NCBI GenBank assembly: GCA_032871835.1
Contig: CM065295.1
Span: 66,520,687-66,584,686 of the forward strand
Source: Dipteronia dyeriana
Taxonomy: Eukaryota; Streptophyta; Magnoliopsida; Sapindales; Sapindaceae
Direction of reading: 5' to 3'
Length of the DNA stretch: 64,000 nt
This document shows positions 24,492-36,270 of this stretch, in pieces. The stretch's first letter is position 1, and each line of letters opens with the position of its first letter. The position numbers were made by a program, and so were the translations under genes. The notes beneath the pieces were generated by a model, which saw nothing but the letters and a program-made list of their open reading frames with translations, did no database searches and had not been told where the DNA came from.

Positions 24492-25369
24492 CGAACCTAA
24501 GTGAATCATTTATTGATTGTGATTAGGTTATATCTATTGGAGCTTAAATTTAGATAGCCCGCAAAGATCCCCAATTCACATGAACTTGCATGGATCACTT
24601 GATATATTTTACCGGACCAATTTCTGGGTCCATCTAAAACTGGTTTTAGATTTCGAAATCCAAAAGTTTTAGAGATGTGCGGTCATGTGTGATCAAGACA
24701 CGTGGTAACTCTTTAAGTACCTGTAAAGGGTGACTAAGGATGTGAGAATCCTTGGGCGGCCCTAATGGGGTGCAATTAGCATTCCATTAATACATTAAGA
24801 ATATAATTTTCATATTTTAATTAAATGGGCTATTTAAATTATATTAATGTAATAATTTAAGGCATATGGACTTTTTTATTTTTTAGTAAGTATGAGTCTA
24901 GTTCACATGTAGACTTTTTATTAAAGTCAAATGGATTTAATAAATTGAAAAAAAAAACAATATATTGTCCATAAATATATGCTTGGGCGGCAAGGCTTAG
25001 ATAATTAGCCTAATATATTATTTTATTTTATTATTTAATTAATTGAAAATTAATTAATTTATTAAATTTTTAATTATTTAATTAAAAGTCTAAATCTTTT
25101 CTTAGTAGGAGAAGGTCTCCTAGTGTCATACTATTGTTGGTAGTATGATAAGTATCAAAGGTTTTATTTGATAAATAGATAAATAAATTCGATAAATAAA
25201 TGGAAGTCTTTGATATTTATCAAAACTCTAATTGATAATTAGTCAAATTTGGAAGTTTTGATAAAGTCACAATATAATTGGCATTCAATAACTAAATATT
25301 AGATAAATACACTAATGAGTTAGAATAAGAGTCTTGGTGAAATAAAAACCCTCATTGTGTGAGAATTTG

Positions 25370-25373
<4 letters not shown>

Positions 25374-25411
<38 letters not shown>
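25374..25411. repeat. TA microsatellite
   Basis: Uninterrupted AT run inside the solo LTR of family C. Confidence 0.95.
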
Positions 25412-25413
<2 letters not shown>

Positions 25414-25916
25414 CATGTAGGAATTTTTGGCCAAGCCCTAGTAATCTAGAGAGAGAATTCGGCCAAGCCGTAGAATTTTGAGAGATGAAATTTTAGTTTT
25501 GCTCTAGAGAAAATTCGGCCAACTCATAAGAACAAAGTGTGAAGAATTCGGGCAAGCATAGAGAAAAGAGGGAACGTTTTTGTTTTCTATAGTGCACTAG
25601 TATCCTTTACATCAAAATGTTTTGTTTATAACATCGAATCGGGTTCACACGAGTTTCCATCAATAGATTGAGAATTCACAAGTGATCAAAAGTTCTTCGT
25701 TTTTCTCTAGGAGGATTATTGTGACTAATAAAAGAAAAAGGTTTTTTGTTTTCCATCCTCAGGTACACAATTCAAAGATAGGGAGCTCACACTCCTAGGT
25801 GATTCACGTTCGTGATTGGATTGGAAGATCTTACGGATTCAATTCAGTGCAACATCAATCGCCACGTGAAAAAGGTATTATTTTCGCTTCCGCCGCGTGT
25901 TTTTTCCTACAAAATT

Positions 25917-26371
25917 CACGCTCTGTCAAATGAACAAGTCATTCCTAGTTACCCCCAATCATTATATTGTTCAAGATCTCAAGCAAGGCAGGGAGAGATG
26001 TGTTGTAATGCATGTTAATCTCCCATGAATTCAGTCTCACTAGGACCCCTATCACCATCACTGGACACCATTCAAAATAATCATCACGGTTCATGCCCGC
26101 ATAGAATTCCCTTACAAGTTCTTCACTATACTGCGGTGGTCGCCTAACAAATCTTGTCCACCCTCTGTCATTGACTCTAGCTGGGATTGGAGGGTTGGCC
26201 AACTTATCCAAACTTATTCCCTTCCTAACCAAAACCTTATTTTTTTTCTTGAAATCCTCGGACCTCTTTTCGAAGTCCCTATTCAGCTCATATAGCAGGT
26301 TTTTCTTCTTCTGTGGCGGCTCCTTACTTGGTTTCTTCGGAGTTCCCTTAGTTCCACTCACTTTACCACCT
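25917..26371 (-). pseudogene. Transposase_32-like plant gene, N-terminal part
   Basis: Open frame on the minus strand with a basic start (SSSSKGGKVSGTKGTPKKP) and then NDRGWTRFVRRPPQYSEELV and REFYAGMNRDDY. The conserved 'W..F......Y...LVREFYA' block introduces the plant transposon protein domain. It belongs with 16340-17347: removing the C solo LTR and one copy of its AAATT duplication brings the two pieces together. The apparent ATG at 26436 lies in the terminal repeat of the MULE, so it is not the native start. The native N-terminus was cut off at 26380 by the MULE. Stops just before the solo LTR show decay. Confidence 0.6.
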
Positions 26372-26380
26372 TTACTTGAA

Positions 26381-26464
26381 GAGGAAATGGTGAGATATAT
26401 CACCTTTTTGAAGATGTGTTGTGATGATGTCACCATTTTAATAACTTAAGTTTAAAAGGCACCT
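26381..26464 (+). repeat. Left terminal inverted repeat of the MULE
   Basis: Pairs with 35300-35383 on the opposite strand. The best-matched block is 26413-26464, ending TAAGTTTAAAAGGCACC. Confidence 0.7.
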
Positions 26465-26799
26465 ATTATGGTGAACTGCCCAAATTACCCCTAAACTTTA
26501 ATTTTTTGAAAGCCCCTTTCTGAACTCGTTGGTATCTCCCTAAAAAAGTTGTCTGAAAAACTTAACTCTCTCTCCAGATTCTGCAGTAGAAGGTAACAAA
26601 TATTTATGATCTTCACTTAAAATTCTTTTATGCATTTCAGATATTTTGCATTCATTTATGTGTGGGTTAACAATGTATCCATTCCTTGATTTCAATGTAT
26701 CCATTTCAGATTCTGCACTAGAATGCTTTTTTCTTGTGTGACCTAGAATATTTAAAGATGAATCGAGCTTATTTTATATTGGAATGAGCTCTTGTTTAG

Positions 26800-27515
26800 T
26801 TTGAAAAAAGCTCGATTATTTGAAAAAAATGCTCGACAAAAAATGCTCGATCCTTTAGGAAAAGTTCTCGATCCCTGGACAAAGGTTATCGAACCGTTAT
26901 AAAAGTTCTCGATAATTTGACAAATAATCTTGATCCCTTAAAAAAGTTCTCAATCCCTTAAAAACTTTCTCGATCCCTTAGAAAAAGTTCTCGGTCCCTT
27001 AGAAAAAGTTTTCGGTCCCTTCAAAAATGTTCTCGATCCCTTGATAAAAGTTCTCGATAATTTGAATTTTTTTCTCGATCCCTTAAAAAAGTTCTCGAAC
27101 CGTTAGAAATGTTCTCGATCCCTTAAAAAAAGTTCTCGTTCCGTTGTTAAAAGTTCTCGATCCATTAGAAAAAGTTCTCGTTCCTTTGTTAAAAGTTCTC
27201 GATCCCTTAGAAAAAGTTCTCGTTCTCTTGTTAAAAGTTCTCGATCCCTTGATAAAAGTTTTGGATAATTTAACAAATATTCTCGATCCCTTTAAAAAGT
27301 ACTCGAACCGTTAGAAATGTTCTCGATCCTTTAGAAAAAGTTCTTGTTCCCTTGTTAAAAGTTCTTGAACCGTTATAAAAAGTTCTCGATAATTTGACAA
27401 ATATTCTCGATAAAAGTTCTCAAATCGAACCTTTTTAAAAGTTCCCGATCCCTTGTAAATTATTCTCGAACCCTTGAAAAAGTTCTAGATCCCTCATAAA
27501 AATTACTCGATCCAT
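26800..27515 (+). repeat. Left array of ~21-bp repeat in the MULE
   Basis: About 30 degenerate copies of a unit like GTTCTCGATCCCTTAGAAAAA, with variable A/T spacing. All copies read the same way on the plus strand. The array lies between the terminal repeat and the MURA start. Confidence 0.95.
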
Positions 27516-27589
27516 TTGAATTTTTTTGTAATTGTTAGTAATTGTAAAAGTAATTTTTTTATTTGTTAATAATTGATTGTGATGATGAT

Positions 27590-30258
27590 TTTCACAGGAC
27601 AATGGATTGGGTTAGATTAGTAATATCTTACAACGGTCGATGGGAGCAATTACCTGATGGAAGTCAGAGGTTTATTGGTTTCGATAACCAAGGAATGTAT
27701 GTGTCCAGAAATATGACTTACGAAGAGCTGGTGTCGATCGTACAAACCGTTGTGAAGTACGATATGAATAAATATATTGCTGATCTACAATCTATATCAA
27801 TCGTTCCCGGGACAACATGTCGTACATCTATAAGAAATGAAGACGATGTTTTGTTTATGCTAGGGGAAGATAGGGTAATCCCTCAAGTATGTGTTAGTTT
27901 AATTGAGAGGGTTGCAGGAGGTGTCATCGGTGAAGAAATCCCTCGTCATGATAACACCCAACAATTTCGATCTTCGGGTGGAAGCAACCAATTGTCAAAT
28001 AAAGAAGTGGGATTTACGGTAGGGAAAACCTATGTGGTGTCCCACCGGATGTAGCCGACCATGGTGATATAGTTGGAGCTCAATTGGACGATGATTTCGG
28101 TTGTCAAATTGAAATGAACGCTGGGCAGTACAACCACCAATACAATGAGATGTACAATGACATGAATAATGAGCGGAACAATGAACCTCATAACCTACCA
28201 ATCCATGAGGTGGCTAATGAGGCAAATTTACATCCGGTACATAATGTACCGAACAATGAGGAAGATGAAGAACGGTTCGAAACGGAAAGACATGCAAGAC
28301 GTGTCCACGGATATAGTTCCACTGTAGTAGATATAGCTGGGACATCTGAGGTCTGGCTTGATGTAACTCCAGCTGATTCTGAGAATGCCAGAACATGGGT
28401 TATTCCAGGAGCAGAATCATACTCGTTTGATATGGGTGGAAGCAGAAACTTTGTAGAAGATGAACCTACCAGCATGATATATAAAGGTTAATTTTTTCCT
28501 ACTAAAAAGGATTTGAAGAGATTGGCTGGCCATTTTGCAATGCGGCACAACTTCGAGTGGAATGTGGAAAGGTCGAATAAGATAATATTACATCTGGTTT
28601 GTTTGATGGACAACTGTACATGGAAGTTAAGAGCGGTTAGGAGAAATGAAGCAACATACTTTCAAGTACACTTGTCCGTTGGAGGAGATTCACTGCCGCC
28701 ATCGACAAGCTAGTGCAGTCAATTGGAGAAGTGGTTGCACCTAGATTGCAGCAACATGATGGTCGACTAATGCGTCCGAAGGACATAATCGCCGACACGA
28801 AAATAATGTATGGCATCTAAATAATGTACAGTAAGGCATAGCAAGCCCTTGATTATGCATTGTCACTCACCTATGGAACGCATGAGGAAAACTTCCAACT
28901 GCTACCATCATTCGGTTACGTGTTGGAACAACAAAATCCCGAAACGATTACTGACTTACAGTGCGGTGAAAATGTTAAATTCCTATACTTTTTCATGTCG
29001 TTGGGTGCCTCACTCAGAGGATTCCAGAGGTGTATGCGTCCAGTAATTGTCGTTGATGGTACCCATTTAAAGGGTAGATTCAGGGGCACAATGTTTGTTG
29101 CAACTGCACAAGATAGGAATGAACAGGTTTATCCAATTTCTTTTGGGTACGGTGACTCGGAAAATAACCTATCATGGGAGTGGTTTTTGGATTGCTTGAA
29201 AGGTGCCCTTGGCCATATAGATGATTTGGTTTTCATTTCTGATCGATATGCAAGCATTGAAGCAGGGATTTCTAAAGTGTTCCCTTATGCCACCCATACC
29301 ATATGTCGTTGGCACTTTTATGAAAATATTAAGAAGAGATATCATAGAAAGGATGTTGCCGCAATAATGGATAAAGCAGCCCGAGTGTACACCGAGTTGT
29401 AATATAACCGGTACATGGAAGAGTTACGCAACTTGCATTCGAATGCATATGAATATGTAATTGATGCCGGTCCACACAAGTGGTCCCGTGTTCACTGCCC
29501 CGACAGAAAGTATAGGGTCATGACAACAAATGTTGCAGAATGCATAAACTCATGCCTTAAATTTAACTCATGCCTTAAATTTGTACGGCAACTGCCTATG
29601 TTGACTTTGGCAGAGTTTATTAGGAATATGCTACAACGTTGGTTTCACGATCGTCATAGGGCTGCATAATCCATGCGTCATCAGTTGACCGACGCAACAC
29701 ATCTTGTGATCCTCAAACGTGTTGAAAAGTGTAATTTTATGACCGTTAATCTAGTTGACTGGAACATATTTTTGGTGAAACGGGTTGGAAAATAGTGGAC
29801 CGTTGACATAGCCCGAAAGACCTGCACATGTAACAAATTCCAAATGGACCTTTTTCCATGTTCTCACGCTCTCGCTGCCGCAAGGTACATCATACAATTT
29901 TGTGTACGGTTAATATTACTTAAACATCATACAATTTTATCATCGTTTTCAATGTTTTTACAGGGACCGAAATATGGATTTCACATCCCTCTGTACGGAC
30001 TACTACAAGCGACAAACACTTTTTGATGCGTACTCGGTTCCTATTATGCCGGTTGGACATCCTTCTACTTGGATTGTGCCATCTGACATCGCTGAGAGAG
30101 TCGTTTTGAATCCAAGCTCCAGGACACAAGCAGGCCGCCCGAGGGCATCACGCCGTATCTCGTCTTCGGAGAGAACATCCACACAGAATTGTAGACTATG
30201 TCGACAACCAGGGCATAATTCGAGGAGTCATTCTCGAGGAATACAGACGCAAGTGTAG
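27590..30258 (+). pseudogene. MURA transposase of the MULE, broken
   Basis: Remnant of a plant Mutator transposase. The N-terminal segment (27600-28050; WVRLVISYNGRWEQLPDGS) is a PB1-like/N-terminal region found in many MURA proteins. A MuDR-type DNA-binding domain follows (about 28495-28690; LAGHFAMRHNFEW, CTWKLRAVRR). The MULE DDE domain (about 29025-29345) shows VIVVDGTHLKGRFRG with the first Asp, FISDRYASI with the second Asp, and HTICRWHFYEN with the conserved Cys-x2-His. A SWIM zinc site is at 29825-29885 (CTCNK..CSHAL) and a CCHC knuckle near 30195 (CRLCRQPGHN). A likely intron ends at TTACAG near 29963. Stops at 28052, 28489, 28711, 29400, 29667 and 29792 and frame changes abolish function. 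Confidence 0.85.
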
Positions 30259-30593
30259 TATCTGTCATATTGTTGGTCACAACAGACAGACGTACTCTAC
30301 TAGAGACGGTGCGACCGTGGAATGAATTAAGGCGTTATCATGATGATATTGTTATAATTTGAACTCGTATGACTTGTTAAGTAACTGAAATGCAATTGTA
30401 TTTAAATATGATTTTTATAAATACAAATGTAAACAATTTTAAACAAAAGAATTTGTAAATATACAAAAGAATTGGTAAATATACAAAACTTTTGGTACAT
30501 ATACAAAAGAATTTGTAAATATACAGAGTAATTGGAACATATACAAAAGAATTGGTACGTATACACATGAATTACTATAAAAATCTAAGCGGG

Positions 30594-33500
30594 CCTGGAG
30601 TTTGCAAATATTTCAACCGCCATCTTCTCCCGAATGATCCCCATATCGTCTTCAGACCAATCGAAATCCTTTTTGTTTGCTAGTATGTACTCGATCAATC
30701 TCAACGTGTGGGGGCCATAGTTACCCCTGCAGTTGGACACATTAACAAGCGTTAATAAAACATTAGGTTTATACTAATACAATCTTAAAGTGACTATTAC
30801 GGAATGTCTTACGATTGCTTCTGCTGGGGGACATGTTTTCCCGACACGACGCTGACATCAAAGGGCTTACTTGTCTTCTCAAATTTTAACAGTCCAGCCG
30901 CTCGTTTAGTATGAAACCCGGCCTGATGCAACATCGAGGGAACAAAGTAGCACAACGGGGCTACCTGCTGCTTTCGGATATGAGCTTGGACCTCCTGTCT
31001 CCACGGGTCGATTATGAACATCTTCCCCTCATGTGAGGTCCACAGTCACCACCAGCCAATGTTGGCGCCCAATGTTGCACGGTATCAGGACCTGTAAACA
31101 TCAACAACATGTGTTAGGATGTACAAAGACATTTATATATACAATTGCAAACCATGTCAAGTAACACTTACCATGTCAACCTCGTGCCACGGACGACATC
31201 CAATCGGGGCACCCCTAAGGACCGTTGTGAGGTCGTCATCCTTCCACCAAGACCTCAAAACACTCCAACGGCTCGGGGTGATCTACCCGCGAGAATCGTG
31301 AAGCATCATTTTCCTGTACTGATGCTCCAGAAAGGACTGCAGAAACAAAAACGCAAACTTATTAATGTTTTCCATATACACATAAAACAATGCGTAATCA
31401 TTATTAATTTCAGTACTTACAAAAAATTAGGAGTCCAATATGTTAACCATCTGACTATACACATTCTGGAAAGTCTGTTGACGCTTCCGAAGAATATGGA
31501 GGTACGCGTCCATATGTTGGGAATATAAACACGTTAAGATATGTTAGGATGCTTACACATTTAAAACAAATACTAAAATCAGGATTTACGGTCCCACATA
31601 CCTCATCATCAACATCCATGAAGTTGGTTTGCAACCGATGGAACCATGCAATATCAACAGGCTCCAGCAAATCAACATCACGTCTGTAATAATGTTCCAT
31701 AAGCTAAACATTTATATAATGCATTACAAGAAAAGCGGTCACCTAAATAACAATGAATTTTACTTACAGTACCCCGTTTACGTTCTTCTTGAAGGCTCGG
31801 TATACCTTCAATTAGTCACCGTCCACCAGTCCCTCAGGATTAAATACGTGGTCAGGTCTCTCTACTATTACCCTCGCCCTCTTAGGTCGGCACAGATCAG
31901 TGTACGGGCTAACCAACTGTCAATCGCGCTTCAGTACACGCCTCTACTGTAGAACTCCCCCGACGGGGTGTATTGAGATGAGGATGAATGAGGGGGAGCC
32001 TGCTCCTCAAGGGGAGGTAGAGGGGGAGCTTGCTGCTCAGTCGGAGGTGGAGGTGGAGTGGAGGGGGAGCCAGTTGCTTGATCGAAGGTGGAGGGAGAAG
32101 GGGAGCTTGCTGCTAGGAAGTCGGTGGAAGGGGAGCCTGCTGCTAGGAAGTAGGTGGAAGGGGAGCCTGCTGCTCGCTAAGAGGTGGAGGGGGAGCCTGC
32201 TGCTCGGACATCGGTGGAAGGGGAGCTTGCTGCTCGCTAGGATATGGCGGGGGAGCCTACGAATCGCTAGGAGGTGACGGCGGAGGCTGTGAATCGCTCT
32301 GAGCTGGAGGGAGCCTGCGAATCTCTCTAAGGGGGAGGGGGAACCTTCGAATGGCTCTGAGCGGGAGGGGGGGCTGGCTGCTCTCTCAGAGGGGGAGAGG
32401 GAGGGGGAGGGGGAGAGGGAGGGGGAGGGGGAGAGGGAGACTGAGCCTCACTATCTAGAAATGCCACTCCGGTATATGGAACCTCTGTATGGGTCCTGAA
32501 GCCCTGAAGGCCCCCGATCAATGCAAACAACTACCTATGTTGTTGCTGTCGATCCTCCTCGCTCTTCCGGATCAAATCCAGCAACTCCCGATGCTGTTGT
32601 TGTCAATCCTCCTCACTCTTCCGGAGGGCTTCACGCAACTCGTTCAAGTTATGTTCTAAACGGGCCTGAAATCATGCAACTTTGTTAATACAAAAACAAT
32701 CAACAACTCTTGTTAATAAAAAGAAAACTACCATCTCAACTTACCTCCCCATCAAGTCGAACGTCTGCACGGGAATCCCCTGTAGCGGAACCAGTTCCTG
32801 GGGTGGTAAACCAAACCTTTCTACGCCTCACTCACTGAGGAGATGGCTCAGATTCACCAGTGTCCATGCCTCTGAAATCTGGACCTGTAGGGTCTGAAGC
32901 CTCCGTCTCAGTACACCTCTCACCCTTACCCTCACCCTTCTCATCGGGATGAACTGCACTTGTAGTCGGCTCAGGGACAGTACGAAGGTGAACCCTGTCG
33001 TCCTGCACATACGGGCTCCCCCCTCACTTAGGCCTGTAAAGTACGGGGCTACCGCCTCAGCTGCTGTGGGCACGATTTCTGTCCTCGCCGACATCTAAAA
33101 GTGTAGTTAGATGAATGTCATTGTTACTTATCGTAAGTAATATAACGATTAACAAAAACATAAATTACCCTAGCATTAAAAATCGTCTCCAGCTTCTTCC
33201 CTCTAGGTTGTTTGGTCAACTCCCACTTCAACAACCGAGGGGAAAGGTCTGTAACCCTTCGAGTCCCGAAAATGTAGCCCAGTTGGGGGATCACCTCAAA
33301 AGCAAATATCTGCATCAAAGATATGTACAATTATAATCCAAAACAATTTTGGATTACAAATTAAATGTACATGTTGGAAATCAAATTTCTTACCAAAAAG
33401 GCGTGTGATAGACCGTAGATGTTGTACCCCTCCACGGAATGTCCAACATCGCCCTATGACTGTTGCCGTCTCTCCTCACGACGTCGTGGTAAGGCATGCT

Positions 33501-34158
33501 TGAATGAAAATATAGAATGCCTATAGACGTGGGCACCCCACGGGAACGCATCGAAGGCATTGAGGTCCTCTACCAACCGAAACTGCCAAACTAGAATCTT
33601 CAATCTCTCGTCCACCCCTATCAGTATCCAGTTCAACATGTAAATGAGGCACAACTTCACAGCATCGTACGCCTGTTGAAACTCTCCCTGGGTAACAACA
33701 ACCCCCAAGTCATCCAACGATACCTCATCATGTTCAGGAAAGTACCGTTGCTGTATGTCATTCTCAACTGCAACTTACATACTCGTCTCTGGTACGATTC
33801 CAAAATGTAATCCGGTGATAAGGCTAAATTCCACATTTGAAAACCTCACCACATGGTTCCCTAAAAAGAACCGCATCTCATCTGTCGGCCCGTCATGGTC
33901 CAACTCCTGCAACAGCAGCTGATAAATAACACCACCCGAAAACTTCAGCTCCCGGTGTATCGACATGAAATGCCTGAAACAGGAGGCCATGAACCGACGT
34001 CGATCCTCAACAGAAAACTCTTCAGGGACTCGATTAAGTGCATCGTCTATACGGGCGAGGGCTTCAAAATGGTCGTGTCGGGTCAATTTTCCCTTGAACC
34101 AATCTCCCTTTGCAGTTTTAAGCAATTCTTTCATACTGCTCATCATCTGCAATGTCAC
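30594..34158 (-). pseudogene. DUF1985-Ulp1 protease gene of the MULE, broken
   Basis: Reads toward MURA on the minus strand. The first part (33775-34158) has FRHFMSIHRELKFSGG, HHV-like spacing and VRFSNVEFSLITGL, matching DUF1985. Further exon-like pieces follow (33454-33717 and 33124-33330, the latter with PRLLKW and PRGKKLETIFN). A Pro-rich linker encoded by a 30-bp minisatellite (about 31990-32450) precedes the C48/Ulp1-like end: HWLVVTVDL (catalytic His, near 31060), MFIIDP (Asp, near 31015) and GNYGPHTLRLIEYI near 30700. The last block normally reads GDCG, so Asp and the catalytic Cys are replaced by Asn and Tyr. Intron positions are unresolved. Ulp1 enzymes cleave SUMO-like modifiers; this copy should be inactive. 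Confidence 0.75.
31990..32330 (-). repeat. 30-bp minisatellite in the Ulp1-like gene
   Basis: About ten degenerate GGGGGAGCCTGCTGCTCG-type units on the plus strand, period 30 bp. On the minus strand they encode a Pro/Ser-rich linker. A G/A-rich run continues to about 32450. Confidence 0.9.
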
Positions 34159-34184
34159 AGAAACAGTACATCAGTAAACAACAA

Positions 34185-34930
34185 CAAAATTAGAAAATAT
34201 TCTCGATCGTTTCAAACAAATTCTCGATACTTTTAAAATATTCTCGATCATTTGAAAAACATTTTCGATCGTTAGAAAATGTTCTCGATCCTTTGAAAAA
34301 CCTCTCGATTTTTTGAAAAATGTTCTCGATCAATTTAAAAAAATTTCGACCATTTGAAAAACATTCTCGATCGTTTGAAAATATTCTCGATCCTTTGAAA
34401 AACCTCTCGATTCTTTAAAAAATCTTCTCGATCATTTTATAAAATCCGGACCCTTTGAAAAACATTCTCGATCGTTTGAAAACATTCTCGATCCTTTGAA
34501 AATAGTCTCAATACTTTGACAAACCTCTCGATTCTTTGAAAAATCTTCTCGATTCGATGACAAATCTTATCGATTCGATCATTTTAAAAAATCTCGATCC
34601 TTTGAAAAACATTCTCGATCGTTATCAAAATATTCTCGATAGTTTTCAAAAATTCTCGATCCTTTCAAAATAGTCTCGATCCTTTGAAAAACCTCTCAAT
34701 TCTTTGAAAAATATTCTCGATCATTTAACAAAAGCTCGATCACTTTGAAAAACATTCTCGATCGTTAGGAAAATATTCTCGATCGTTCCATACAATTTCT
34801 CGATCCTTTAAAAATATTCTCGATGCTTTTAAAATGTTCTCGACCCTTTCAGAAATAACCTCGATCGTATGATAAAATTGCTCAAATCTTTCTAAAAAAT
34901 TTCCTCGATCTCGCTTGAAATATTCTCGAT
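34185..34930 (+). repeat. Right array of ~21-bp repeat in the MULE
   Basis: About 33 degenerate copies of a unit like CATTCTCGATCCTTTGAAAAA. They have the same core and the same strand direction as the left array, so the arrays are direct and not inverted copies. Confidence 0.95.
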
Positions 34931-35299
34931 TTATTTTTACTTAAAAACAAAAATTGTTCGATACCAGAATATTGAACCTCATTTCAAACCCAAACCAAAA
35001 CCACAACCAGTGTCAACCCTAATCTACAATTTCAATCAACAGAACAAGTCTAAAATGCAATGATAAGTTATGAACAACAAATCGATAAATAAAACAAACT
35101 GAACTTACCTCTGTCATCGCTGCGAAATGTACTGTATTGCCGTTCTGGTCAATAAGCTGTCGATTTTCTCGCCGTCGATTTCGTTGTCGTCGGTTTCTTT
35201 CTCGGTTTCTTTCTCACTGTTGCTTTTCTCAGACTCACAAAACGACAACTTTTCTCTCTTTTTCAATTTTGTCGGGGTATTCTCGTCTCTTTACGTTAA

Positions 35300-35383
35300 A
35301 TGGTGCCTTTTAAACTTACATTACTAAACTGGTGATATTTGCACAACACCCTTCTGAAATAGTACAATTTATTTTTTGAGCCC
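35300..35383 (-). repeat. Right terminal inverted repeat of the MULE
   Basis: Reverse complement of the left end over the inner ~55 bp, with a perfect GGTGCCTTTTAAACTTA block at 35302-35318. The outer ~30 bp is weakly matched. Confidence 0.7.
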
Positions 35384-35771
35384 TTACTTGAATTTTCATT
35401 TTACGCATACCTTCAGGAGAATTTAAGCACACAAAATCCTTTATGAATGTCGGCAGCACAACGACACTCCACTATAACCGCACCACACCACACCACAAAC
35501 ACAATGCAACACTCCCAAATATAGCGATAGCACACCAAACACCAATCCTAAGCACTACTCCACAAAATTCACACAACCAATCCACCACAAATTCAATAGA
35601 ATCAAAAAGCAATTGAAATGCAATCAACACAAGTCTTAATCTGATTCAAAAACCACCTAGAATTGTAATTCCAAACATCAACCAACCCAAACACCAATTA
35701 TTTTCGCCAAAAATCACAAACCCTAACCTTTATACTCACACAATATCCCTTCTAGCAAAATCAACCACTCC

Positions 35772-36233
35772 TAGGTGTGTCCGGTAACATTTTTCATTTG
35801 TTGTTTTTCAAACTTAAAAATGAAAATGAAAACAGTATTTTTCGTTTCAATTCATAAATCTAAAAATGTCTCTGTTAATATATGCAGAAAATAGTATTAT
35901 GAAAATAAAAACGGTAAAAACGCGTTCGGTAGATTAATTGAAAATATTAATAAAAAAATTAAAATATGCAATTTACATTATTTCTTACATTATAACTTAA
36001 AATTATAATTATAGAATACTTTGGTTAAATATTTTACCGTTGTAGTTTTTCTATTGTGATTCGTAAATTTGAATAAAAAAAATGGTCAATAATTCATCAC
36101 AAATTATAAACAAAAAGATTCAACACTAAACTCAAACTCATAATTAAAAAACAAATATTAATTGTTATTACATATATATTATTTTTTTATTAAATATAAA
36201 TGACATTGAAAATTTCACAATGTAAATAATAAT

Positions 36234-36270
<37 letters not shown>

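Larger units (their letters stand above)
17353..25911 (+). mobile_element. Solo LTR of copia family C, interrupted by element B
   Basis: Starts TGTTAGGATTATGCTC at 17353 and ends CCTACA at 25911, flanked by perfect 5-bp duplications AAATT (17348-17352 and 25912-25916). The first ~460 bp and last ~1420 bp (24492-25911) match the LTR at 40552-43978. No PBS or internal region follows, so it is a solo LTR. Element B lies inside, and the LTR segment corresponding to about 41010-41490 is missing at the left edge of B. Confidence 0.85.
26381..35383. mobile_element. Mutator-like element (Kaonashi-type MULE), 9.0 kb
   Basis: Flanked by 9-bp direct repeats TTACTTGAA (26372-26380 and 35384-35392), the usual MULE TSD length. 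Imperfect terminal inverted repeats lie at equal distance from both edges and share AAGTTTAAAAGGCACC and a TGTTGTG..TCACC block. Inside are a MURA transposase pseudogene (+), a DUF1985-Ulp1 gene in the opposite direction (-) and two arrays of a ~21-bp repeat. This gene pair is known from the Kaonashi/ULP-carrying MULEs of Arabidopsis and other plants. Both genes are broken. The outermost 30 bp of each end match poorly, so the boundaries rest mainly on the TSD and symmetry. Confidence 0.75.

Noticed and set aside
26800..27515. CRISPR-like array
   Set aside because: Units are degenerate, without regular unique spacers, and lie in a plant MULE; they are ordinary tandem repeats.
31900..32277. Plus-strand frame with ten-residue repeats (GSLLLGSRWK-like)
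   Set aside because: It is the shadow of the minus-strand Pro-rich linker minisatellite of the Ulp1-like gene.
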